The notes below the pieces were generated by a model. It worked only from the letters and a program-made list of their open reading frames with translations, made no database searches and was not told the origin of the DNA. From Paenibacillus sp. SYP-B3998 (GTDB taxonomy: Bacteria > Bacillota > Bacilli > Paenibacillales > NBRC-103111), in contig NZ_JAAIKC010000016.1 of the NCBI RefSeq assembly GCF_010820665.1, positions 1 to 64,000 on the forward strand: a stretch of DNA of 64,000 bases, given 5' to 3'. Position numbers and translations under genes: made by a program. Below are positions 21,617-29,392 of this stretch, piece after piece (the first letter of the stretch is position 1; each line of letters starts with the position of its first letter).

Positions 21617-21721
21617 ATGGACCCTCCCTAATTTATATAGATTTCAACAAAACGGAGTCCCAGCTTGTCTGATCAAACGGCAAATGGGACCGAAAGTTCG
21701 ATACAATTTCCCTCCTAAAAT

Positions 21722-21736
21722 GTATTTCGGAAATAC
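21722..21736. promoter_or_regulatory. Perfect palindrome upstream of the NRPS gene
   Basis: GTATTTC-G-GAAATAC is a perfect 7-1-7 inverted repeat about 106 bases upstream of the NRPS start codon. Its position suits a regulator binding site for the biosynthetic operon. I cannot assign the regulator. Chance occurrence in AT-rich DNA is possible. Confidence 0.35.
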
Positions 21737-22695
21737 CTTAATTATTGAATTCCAGATGACCAGAACCTTTCACGAAGATGTGGTAAATGCGTATTAATGG
21801 TTTCTTGATTTACTTGCTGCCTTGTTAGGTGAATAAAAAAATGGTTGCAATCAAAATCGGTTTCGTAGAGTATGTGTTTAGCGTCGACGGGAAAGTTGAA
21901 GTAAATCTCGAGTGTAGGTCAAAGGCGGCGGAGTTCTTTTTCGGATACGAATAGGCGTTTGGGGATATATATTTCTTTTCCAACTGTGGAACACGGATAA
22001 ATAAATGAAGTTGAATGCACGAACGAATATCTGCCAGAATGCTTGGTTTTTTTCAAATATCTTCTGTTTTCAAAGAACATCAATCACGGATTTAGGTAAA
22101 CGTTTTGTATACATCACCCAATTACCAAAATTACTTTTATTTCATAATAATTACATTTTATTTACATTTTTAGTATGCTCCTCATATATTTTCTCAGTGT
22201 TAAAATAGCTTTAAGGTTTTATGTATGATCCTGAAAAATTAAAAAACACTTCAAAAAATAACTTTTTTTTCATTTTAAGGAAAACAGGTTTCGTACTTTA
22301 TCGTTTAGCGAATTGGAACAAAACGGATGAATTTTTAGGTCCTTCTAAAAGCAGATCTACATTCGCATCTTAACAAGCTCCTTTTCATAGTTTGTTATTA
22401 AAATTTCATAATACCCATAAATATAATATTATTTCTATATAATGGAATAATATTGATATTTTCGTACACCGTTCAATTTTTGTCAACTTTATTTTTAGAC
22501 ATATGGACTCGGCTCCATATCAAGGAATATTTCATCATTTTTCGACATTTATTTATAGTAATATGTATCTATTTATATTAATGGTAAATAGTGGTATGAT
22601 CCATGTTCTTTAAATTCCCCATTGCTTCCTATTCATTCCTTTTGTTTATTACCAAAATAATAATCACAGCATGTGAATTTCCATCGTTTTTTAGA

Positions 22696-22728
22696 AAACG
22701 GAGCCCGCTAACCCGCGTGGCTCCGTTT
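22696..22728 (-). terminator. Hairpin between NRPS promoter region and merR
   Basis: Ten-base arms AAACGGAGCC and GGCTCCGTTT enclose a 13-base loop. Read on the minus strand, the stem is followed by TTTTCT, so it could act as a terminator in that direction and isolate the NRPS promoter region. No minus-strand gene is seen upstream of it. On the plus strand it could instead be a leader hairpin before the merR promoter. Confidence 0.4.
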
Positions 22729-22835
22729 GTGTTGTTTCAGGCTTCATTGGAGGGAAATTACACCTTAGTGCCCAAGACCTTTAGGGGGATAAACATAAAT
22801 GTTTTAGCAATAAATAATTAAATTTCATATTTCTC

Positions 22836-22866
22836 TTGACCTTAGGTCAGACCTAAGGTTTATTGT
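22836..22866 (+). promoter_or_regulatory. MerR-type promoter with 19-bp spacer and palindromic operator
   Basis: The -35 box TTGACC (22836-22841) and the -10 box TATTGT (22861-22866) are 19 bases apart, the overlong spacing typical of promoters activated by MerR-family regulators. The spacer is filled by a perfect 21-base palindrome at 22839-22859 (ACCTTAGGTC-A-GACCTAAGGT). Transcription should start near 22873, which makes the ATG at 22873 an unlikely start and favours the one at 22900. Confidence 0.85.
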
Positions 22867-22899
22867 AAAGCTATGAATCATTCGAATGGAGTGTCGCAA

Positions 22900-23661
22900 A
22901 TGAGCGCGTATATCACAATCAGTGAACTTTCAAAACTGATGAATGTATCCGTACATCAAGTACGTTATTTTGAAGAGAAGGAAATACTCTATCCTGCATA
23001 TATAGACCATAATCAATATCGTATGTATGGGATTAGCGAGATCTATCAACTTTCTCAAATTTTACTTCTCCGCAAACTTAATATATCTGTGAAACAAATT
23101 AAAGAATGTATGATCTCTTACTCCGCCAATGATTATAGCCAGCTTTTCACGAAAACTTTGAAAGACATTCAGTCTGAAATCGACCAATTAATGATCCTTA
23201 AGGACTTTATACAAAAGGTTCTTACAGAACACAATGCGTCTCATAACAATCCAGAAAACCATTATCACATGAAGTATTTTGACACTCGACATATGACACA
23301 ATGGATTCAACTCGGAGAAGAAGAGCAGATAAATGCGAGAAACCTTTATGAAAAGAGGCTTAAACTACCTAATTTATTTGAATCAGACTTGCATTATTTA
23401 TACGCCTACAACAGAATTAGCATTTGTTTTGAATCCGTTCGTTCTGCTGATCTGAAACTGGAACAAGGAAATTATCTTATTAAAAATTTTATAGTGACAG
23501 GGGATAACGACATTTTAGAAGAAATAAAAAAGTTACAGCAGTATATACAAGAAAATCAGTATTCCTATGCAGGAGAAATCATAATCATAGAAAAATCCTA
23601 TCTTTCTATGTTTAGCAACAATAGTCTTCTCTATGAGATACAAGTGAAAATCAGCGACTAA
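22900..23661 (+). CDS. MerR-family transcriptional regulator
   Basis: A 253-residue DNA-binding activator. The N-terminal winged helix-turn-helix (TISELSKLMNVSVHQVRYFE, about residues 5-24, then NQYRMYGISEI) is characteristic of MerR proteins. It is followed by a dimerisation helix rich in Lys/Glu and a C-terminal effector region of about 120 residues that I cannot assign. The start at 22900 is chosen because GGAGTG lies seven bases upstream and the earlier ATG at 22873 falls at the expected transcription start. It probably binds the palindrome in its own promoter and controls itself and the two genes downstream. The effector is unknown. Confidence 0.88.
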   Translation: MSAYITISELSKLMNVSVHQVRYFEEKEILYPAYIDHNQYRMYGISEIYQLSQILLLRKLNISVKQIKECMISYSANDYSQLFTKTLKDIQSEIDQLMILKDFIQKVLTEHNASHNNPENHYHMKYFDTRHMTQWIQLGEEEQINARNLYEKRLKLPNLFESDLHYLYAYNRISICFESVRSADLKLEQGNYLIKNFIVTGDNDILEEIKKLQQYIQENQYSYAGEIIIIEKSYLSMFSNNSLLYEIQVKISD

Positions 23662-23683
23662 AAAAACGATTTGGAGGTATGAA

Positions 23684-24343
23684 ATGAGCCCATTCATAAT
23701 TGTCCCTTATCAAAAGGAAGACGATGAAGCTATTCGTAGTCTTCTAGTTGAATCATTTCATGGAAAATTTCATTCTCTGGTAAATCTAGACGATAAAGCT
23801 ATTATCGAGTTGCTCATGGAGACTTGGACGGATGATTCAAATTTTTCAGCAAAAAAACAAATGGTAATCAAAGAAAACGAAGCAATTATAGGGACTATTT
23901 TACTAAAATGGAAAGAGAACAGTTCATCAAAAAGCACAACAACAAAAATTGATATCATGCACCTCTTCAAGCGATATGGATTTATAAATGTATGGAGATT
24001 TATTATTGGAATGAGATTCCTAGAGTACCAACCCAAAGAGCAGGAATGTTATATCGAACATATTGCTATTCATTCAAGTTATCGCAATAAAGGAATTGGC
24101 ACGCTTCTCCTTGCTTGGTCTAAAAATTACATCCAAAATCATACTGAATTTGAGCAATTAACCTTATATGTATCTGATAAAAACAAACATGCGATTCATT
24201 TATATGAAAAGATGGGGTTCTGTATTGAAAAATCAAAATATAATTTGATGAGGCATCTTATCTTCAAAGAAAAGAAATGGAATTTCATGGCATGGGGAGC
24301 AAAGCAACATACTAGGAGTGAAACACATGAAAAAACACTTTAA
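23684..24343 (+). CDS. GNAT-family N-acetyltransferase
   Basis: A 219-residue cytoplasmic acetyl-CoA-dependent acyltransferase. The conserved GNAT core is visible: IEHIAIHSSYRNKGIGTLLL (about residues 122-141, the Q/RxxGxG/A acetyl-CoA loop as RNKGIG), followed by LTLYVSDKNKHAIHLYEKMG. The start has GGAGG seven bases upstream. It lies 22 bases after merR and overlaps the next gene by 17 bases, so the three genes form one operon. The substrate cannot be read from the sequence. Next to a gene for a Dab-containing peptide, an amine substrate or self-protection is possible but unproven. Confidence 0.85.
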   Translation: MSPFIIVPYQKEDDEAIRSLLVESFHGKFHSLVNLDDKAIIELLMETWTDDSNFSAKKQMVIKENEAIIGTILLKWKENSSSKSTTTKIDIMHLFKRYGFINVWRFIIGMRFLEYQPKEQECYIEHIAIHSSYRNKGIGTLLLAWSKNYIQNHTEFEQLTLYVSDKNKHAIHLYEKMGFCIEKSKYNLMRHLIFKEKKWNFMAWGAKQHTRSETHEKTL

Positions 24344-25340
24344 ACTTATATTAGTAGGAACTATAGGTATACTTGCTGCTAGCATCGTACTATTTATATA
24401 TCAAAATACGTTTAAAATAACTGAAAAGAAAATAGAAATTGAAACTTCCAATGGCATTTTAACAGGTACTTTAGCGTTACCAACCGATTATTCTGGAAAA
24501 TTAGGTCTTGTCGTATTTGTTCATGGTGATGGTGCAATTAATGATTCCTATGATGGCGGATATAAACCACTGTGGGAGAAATTCGCTTCAGTCGGATACG
24601 CTTCATTATCCTTGAATAAGCCAGGAATTAATGGATCAAATGGAAATTGGCTGGAACAAAGTATGGATGATCGTGCCCAAGAAGCTATTCATGCAATACA
24701 CTGGGCTAAAAATTTACCAATGGTTGACAGCAAAAGGATCGGTTTATGGGGTGCAAGTCAAGGTGGCTGGGTGATTCCGAAAATCGCAAAAGAGGATAAA
24801 GATATCGCTTTTAACATTCTTGTCTCACCAGCTATAAATTGGGTTACTCAAGGAAAATACAACACTAGAAAAAACCTTCAAAAAGAGGGAACCTCCGAAA
24901 AGGAGATTCAAGAGGTAGAAAAATATGATAATCAAGTCTTAGATTTATTGAAATCACAATCTTCTTATGACGATTATCTCAAAATTGCGAATAAAAATAG
25001 TTTGATTTCTAAAGAAAGATGGAGTTTTATTAAAAAGAATTATCTCTCTGATGCAACAGAGGATTTGAAATATTTTAATTCACCCGTTCATTTAGTCTTA
25101 GGTGGTCAGGATATAAATGTTGATATTAATAATACAGATCTTATTTATCGACAACATATACAATCTAACCAGTTATCTGTATCCATTTTACCTGATGCTG
25201 ATCATTCCATGCTAAAAAAGGAGATGGTTGCATCTAAATTACGAACAAATCTAACAGCTATTTTCTTTCCCAGAAGTCTTTTTGATGACAAATACTTGAA
25301 TGATTTAACTCAATTTGTTAGTCAATTTAAAGCTAATTAA
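24327..25340 (+). CDS. Membrane-anchored alpha/beta hydrolase
   Basis: A 337-residue serine hydrolase. One N-terminal hydrophobic segment (LILVGTIGILAASIVLFIY, about residues 6-24) anchors it with the catalytic domain outside. The domain has VVFVHGDG (oxyanion region), the nucleophile elbow GASQGG and a C-terminal DADHSML that supplies the acid and histidine. It resembles the dienelactone hydrolase/S9-peptidase group of alpha/beta hydrolases. The ATG at 24327, eight bases after AGGAG, is preferred to the GTG at 24318. It is the last gene of the merR operon, with a terminator just downstream. Activity could be esterase, peptidase or lactonase. Confidence 0.85.
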   Translation: MKKHFKLILVGTIGILAASIVLFIYQNTFKITEKKIEIETSNGILTGTLALPTDYSGKLGLVVFVHGDGAINDSYDGGYKPLWEKFASVGYASLSLNKPGINGSNGNWLEQSMDDRAQEAIHAIHWAKNLPMVDSKRIGLWGASQGGWVIPKIAKEDKDIAFNILVSPAINWVTQGKYNTRKNLQKEGTSEKEIQEVEKYDNQVLDLLKSQSSYDDYLKIANKNSLISKERWSFIKKNYLSDATEDLKYFNSPVHLVLGGQDINVDINNTDLIYRQHIQSNQLSVSILPDADHSMLKKEMVASKLRTNLTAIFFPRSLFDDKYLNDLTQFVSQFKAN

Positions 25341-25392
25341 TTAGCTCTACGCAAAAAGCTCAAGGTTTCATATCATGGTGGCCGAATTAAAC

Positions 25393-25433
25393 AAAAACCG
25401 AAAGGTGAGTTAGTGCTCACGCTTCGGTTTTTT
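25393..25433 (+). terminator. Rho-independent terminator of the merR operon
   Basis: The stem AAAAACCGAA(A)G-GTGAG pairs with CTCAC-GCTTCGGTTTTTT around a short loop, followed by a T run. It lies 52 bases after the hydrolase stop codon. Confidence 0.85.
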
Positions 25434-25875
25434 ATTTGTTTCTTGAATTATGGCTTCTCTACCAGGCTATCCAAGCTTCCTTTATTCAAAGTTGCCTATA
25501 TCTCCTCGAGCGAGAATAATACCGGTAAGCAGAGGATTGGTCAGTGTGACTGGGAATAACCGAGCCAAGCTTGTTGTAAAAGCGAAGCGTTTGAACGGGG
25601 ATATTGCAGATCTTTGCCGATTGTCCTCATGCACCCAATATTGTCGAAGACCGCAAGCCCGCTAAGGACTGCTTAACCCCTACTCCGGCTGGGCATCCAT
25701 TAGGTTGTACCTACAAGGGTTAGGCGCGGTGCAGGTTTGTCCATTTTCCAGAAAAAAACAATTATTTTATTAACTCTTAGAAAGAAGTTATATCTATAGA
25801 ATAATAAGAATAAAGATCATTTTGTAACACATGAATTGATTGAATTAATCAAAATTGAAAGGAGTTTTATGAAGG
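25434..25875. other. Intergenic region before the chitinase
   Basis: It contains a more GC-rich block (about 25450-25740) unlike the AT-rich surroundings, with short open frames but no recognisable protein, RNA or repeat. The last 130 bases are AT-rich and presumably hold the chitinase promoter. AAAGGAG near 25858 serves as its ribosome binding site. Confidence 0.5.
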
Positions 25876-28731
25876 ATGAGAAAAATTTCGACAAAGAAAG
25901 CTATCATTTTGTCGCTTGTCACCGCACTTCTTTTAACGCTTCTGCCGCTTTTCCCCGCCGCCTCTTATGCCGCCGATCGAGGAGCTTGGGCTCCTTACAC
26001 AGCCTATTCCACAGGCGATACTGTAACATATGGGGGGAAAGCGTATGCTTGCCGGCAAAACCACCAATCTTTGCCCGGGTGGGAGCCGTCTAACGTGCCT
26101 TCACTCTGGTTAGAAACAGCAAGTGTCGATTCGCAGCCGCCAACAGCTCCAAGTCAAGCAGCCGCAACGAGTATAGCTGCCACCAGCGTAACCCTTTCAT
26201 GGGGAGCCTCCACTGATAACGTTAATGTAACCGGTTACATTATATACTTGGGCTCCCAATCTGCAGTCACCGTAACCGACACTAGCGCTACGGTCAGCGG
26301 ATTGACAGCCAATACGACGTACACCTTTACGGTAAAAGCCAAAGACGCAGCAGGTAACTTATCCACTGCCAGTAACACGGTCACCGTGACCACAACCGGA
26401 ATCGTAATCGATACACAGCCGCCCACCACTCCAACCAACTTAACCATCACCGCCACAACATCATCCAGCGTATCGTTATCCTGGGGCGCTTCCAGCGACA
26501 ACATAGGTGTAGTTGGATACAACGTGTACATCGGTACAGCACTTTCTTTGTCTACCAACAATACAACGGCAACCGTCAGCGGATTGACAGGGAACACCGC
26601 GTACACCTTCACGGTTACAGCCAAAGATGCGGCCGGAAACTTTTCCGCTGCTAGCAATTCCATCTCCACAACGACGCCTGTGGGCTATAACGCATGGCAG
26701 CCCAATATCGCCTATAAAGTCGGAGACACGGTTAGTTACAGCGGTAAAAATTATCAGTGCACCTTCGCGCATACCTCCTTGTTGGGATGGGAACCGCCTA
26801 ATGCGTCTACGTTGTGGCGAGTAGTTACCGTTGATCCCGGCGGTCCGAGTCCGACAACGCCATATTGCGCGCCAGCCTACCTATCTACCAAAATTTATGC
26901 CAAAGACAAAATTGTCGGCTATAACGGCAAAGCATATCGCGCGTTATCCGATGTTCACGGCATCGCCCCTGACGATACGATTTATCATATGTGGGAACTG
27001 GTCGGTATCGCTGACCCTAACTTGTGCCCCGTATCCATACCAAACACGATTGATTACGGCCAGCCTACCCCCGTTAACGGGAATCCGCGTACTGGCATCG
27101 TGCTGCCATCAGGCCAGATAGCCGCAGCGCATCCCGTATCGGGCACAGGAACGGGAGGCATTCGTGGAGGCATCGATCCTTCGACAGATCCGGGAGGCAA
27201 TCATCCAGGTTTTGATGCGGACAACGGCGCTCGTGTAGCAAAGCTCCCTTCGGGAACCTTACCGCTTCAGAACAACGTTTACGATCGCAACGCAGGTCAA
27301 GAAATCGTGGAATATATGGGGGATTGGGGGATTTACGGACGTCGCTTTGATTTTAATAAATTGGCTGTGAAAAACGTTGATCGCATCGTATACGGCTTTG
27401 CCGGCGTCTGCTTCCCGGCGGCCAAGAACTCGCAAACTCCAGGTTTTCCGACCACCGCTCCAGCTGCGGTCAACCGCACCTGCAAGCAAAGCAACCTGCC
27501 TGACGGCGCCATGGCGGTAGCCGACTTTGAAGCGGCATTCCTTCGCTTGCAGCCTGGCCAGACAGCCGGAAGTTTGACGGGCACGGAAAGCATGTACGAT
27601 CTCGACCCCAAAGATGTGCGAGGCGTGTTTGGCGTGATCTATCAGCATCGCAAAAACAACCCGAACCTGAAGCTCGATTTGTCTGTCGGCGGATGGACGC
27701 TGAGCGAAGGCTTTCCCTGGATGGCCTCTGACGCTACTCGCCGCAAAGCGTTTGTAGATTCCGTCGTTCGCTTCTTGGAGGAATTCGATTTTGACGGGAT
27801 CGATATCGACTGGGAATACCCTGGCACGGATGGAGCCGTAGTGGGCATGGCCCGCCCCGACGATCCGCAGAACTACTTGCAGCTTTTGAAAGATTTGCGT
27901 GCGGGCATGGATTGGCTTTCGAAGAAAACCGGCAAACAGTACCGACTTTCCAGCGCCATTCCTGCCAGCGTACCAGCGCTTGATAAAATCGACTGGACAC
28001 AAGTAAGCAAATATCTCGACCGTTTATACGCCATGACCTACGATTTCACCGGCGCTTGGGGACGCCAATTAGGACACCACACTTCGCTGTATAACAATCC
28101 AAACCTGAAAGACGAAAGCGGTAATCAGATCCAGCTCTCTGTTGACGCAATAGTGAAATATTTAACCAACCATAGCGTGCCAGCCAACAAAATTATGATC
28201 GGTATCGCCAACTATCACCGCTCGAAAGCGATAAAACCCAGCGACATCACCGAGTATTCCAATGGCTTGAAGGGCTCCTCCACCTTCGGCGACCTGAACG
28301 CTACAGGCGCAAATTTGATCCTGGGCATTGCGGGTGTTGGCTCCTGGGAAGCCGGCGTCGTGGAAGGATACGATCTCTATCAAAATTTCCTTGATAAAGA
28401 TTTGAAACCGAAAAACGGTTACCATCTCTACACAGATAAAGCGGCCAATGCCGACTATCTGGTCAATCCGACGGTCGGCTCGTTCATCACCATCGAAACT
28501 CCGCGCACCGTCGCGCTGAAAGCACAATATGCCAAGGATCACGGTTTGGCTGGTGTATTCGGATGGCAATTTGAACAGGATAATGGCTACAACCTGAATA
28601 CTTTAAATCATGTCCTTGGCAATCGTCTCACAAGCGACTTGGCAGATGGAAAGCCACAAAACCAAATTGCCGTTTGCGGCGAGAACGTCACTGCCGCAGA
28701 ATGCACACAATTGAACGCTAGTATCAAGTAG
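25876..28731 (+). CDS. Secreted multidomain GH18 chitinase
   Basis: A 951-residue exported enzyme that hydrolyses beta-1,4 bonds in chitin. Domains in order: signal peptide (1 to about 33, ending ASYAA), CBM5/12 chitin-binding module (about 34-80, YTAYSTGDTVTYGGKAY), two FnIII repeats (about 90-175 and 182-265, each with AKDAAGN), a second CBM5/12 (about 272-318), a third related module (about 330-380), then a GH18 barrel (about 455-905). The catalytic motif FDGIDIDWEYPG is complete, with the acid Glu near residue 647. Upstream of it SVGGWTLSEGFPWM is the second GH18 signature. It has its own terminator, so it is probably monocistronic. It likely helps use fungal or insect chitin. Confidence 0.96.
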   Translation: MRKISTKKAIILSLVTALLLTLLPLFPAASYAADRGAWAPYTAYSTGDTVTYGGKAYACRQNHQSLPGWEPSNVPSLWLETASVDSQPPTAPSQAAATSIAATSVTLSWGASTDNVNVTGYIIYLGSQSAVTVTDTSATVSGLTANTTYTFTVKAKDAAGNLSTASNTVTVTTTGIVIDTQPPTTPTNLTITATTSSSVSLSWGASSDNIGVVGYNVYIGTALSLSTNNTTATVSGLTGNTAYTFTVTAKDAAGNFSAASNSISTTTPVGYNAWQPNIAYKVGDTVSYSGKNYQCTFAHTSLLGWEPPNASTLWRVVTVDPGGPSPTTPYCAPAYLSTKIYAKDKIVGYNGKAYRALSDVHGIAPDDTIYHMWELVGIADPNLCPVSIPNTIDYGQPTPVNGNPRTGIVLPSGQIAAAHPVSGTGTGGIRGGIDPSTDPGGNHPGFDADNGARVAKLPSGTLPLQNNVYDRNAGQEIVEYMGDWGIYGRRFDFNKLAVKNVDRIVYGFAGVCFPAAKNSQTPGFPTTAPAAVNRTCKQSNLPDGAMAVADFEAAFLRLQPGQTAGSLTGTESMYDLDPKDVRGVFGVIYQHRKNNPNLKLDLSVGGWTLSEGFPWMASDATRRKAFVDSVVRFLEEFDFDGIDIDWEYPGTDGAVVGMARPDDPQNYLQLLKDLRAGMDWLSKKTGKQYRLSSAIPASVPALDKIDWTQVSKYLDRLYAMTYDFTGAWGRQLGHHTSLYNNPNLKDESGNQIQLSVDAIVKYLTNHSVPANKIMIGIANYHRSKAIKPSDITEYSNGLKGSSTFGDLNATGANLILGIAGVGSWEAGVVEGYDLYQNFLDKDLKPKNGYHLYTDKAANADYLVNPTVGSFITIETPRTVALKAQYAKDHGLAGVFGWQFEQDNGYNLNTLNHVLGNRLTSDLADGKPQNQIAVCGENVTAAECTQLNASIK

Positions 28732-28746
28732 GTTTTGGACCAAACT

Positions 28747-28812
28747 CACCCCTTAGTATACAATCGGAAGCACCCCTGCGGTGGTTTCGGTCGCCAAGCT
28801 AAGGGGTGGCTT
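28747..28812 (+). terminator. Terminator after the chitinase gene
   Basis: Perfect ten-base arms CACCCCTTAG (28747-28756) and CTAAGGGGTG (28799-28808) enclose a 42-base loop that can form an inner hairpin, followed by GCTTTT. It sits 16 bases after the stop codon. Confidence 0.65.
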
Positions 28813-28819
28813 TTCACGC

Positions 28820-29141
28820 CGTCATACCTAAACTACCGTTCGGACAAAGAAATCGAATCCAGCTAGATCTCCTCCTCATGACATACAGAACTTTCTTTCC
28901 TGCAAGAAGGTCAGCGACAAGATATTTGCATCTGTATACCCCGGTGGTATCAGAGATAGCTACCATCCCAAATTGTTGACCAAAGTCATCAACCACACAC
29001 CTACACCCAGCGGTTCTACTACTCCCGCCAAATCGCAAAAGCCGTGCGTGAAAACGTCATGTTCATGTGGATCGCGGGCCGACAGCGCCCAGATTTCCAG
29101 CCAATTAAAATGGTTCGTGATGACAATCGTCTATCAGGATA
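28820..29141 (+). pseudogene. IS1182-family transposase N-terminal remnant
   Basis: Translating in two frames gives SYHPKLLTKVIN followed, after a frameshift near 28997, by YTQRFYYSRQIAKAVRENV and MFMWIAGRQRPDF. This is the order and wording of the N-terminal region of IS1182-type transposases. Earlier stop codons and the absence of the catalytic region show that it is dead. No terminal inverted repeats were found. Confidence 0.75.
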
Positions 29142-29321
29142 GATAAAGATTTATATGGGACATAGACCATTTTATGGAATTACCGTATAATATATATTAC
29201 AGACTTGTTGAAGTAAAACTATTTCACCAAATGATATGGGAAGAGGAAACAGAATTGAACAAGGAGTTATGCCTAAGATCTTAATAAAGCTAAACTATTC
29301 TCTGATAATAAAGCAAAAGAT

Positions 29322-29351
29322 TTTACTAAAAAGGGGTAGGTAGTTTATAAT
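29322..29351 (+). promoter_or_regulatory. Candidate sigma-A promoter for the ligase gene
   Basis: TTTACT and TATAAT are separated by 18 bases, about 41 bases upstream of the start codon at 29393. The rest of 29142-29392 is AT-rich and shows nothing else. Confidence 0.5.
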
Positions 29352-29392
29352 GAATTTGTTGTAATTTTAGGGAGAGAAGGGAAAATATACCG

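Larger units (their letters stand above)
21617..22835. other. 1.2-kb AT-rich divergent intergenic region
   Basis: This AT-rich spacer separates the NRPS gene (minus) from the merR operon (plus) and must hold both promoters. I see no protein gene in it. Two things stand out: a palindrome at 21722-21736 and a possible 20-codon leader reading frame on the minus strand (TTG at 21706, stop at 21644, preceded by AGGAGGG), ending 28 bases before the NRPS start. The leader is only suggestive, because the spacing is short and the start is TTG. From 22200 to 22600 the sequence is very AT-rich without recognisable signals. Confidence 0.6.

Noticed and set aside
22005-22208. 67-codon plus-strand frame in the NRPS-merR spacer
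   Set aside because: It has very AT-rich composition, no ribosome binding site and no coding-like pattern.
22873-22899. Upstream ATG as start of the MerR protein
   Set aside because: It falls at the predicted transcription start and has no ribosome binding site, while the ATG at 22900 has GGAGTG seven bases upstream.
25450-25740. GC-rich block before the chitinase as a structured RNA or mobile element
   Set aside because: No conserved RNA core, terminal repeats or transposase-like reading could be found.
26235-26669. Val-rich minus-strand frame inside the chitinase gene
   Set aside because: It is antisense to the two FnIII repeats, and the repetitive composition reflects the Thr-rich repeats on the coding strand.
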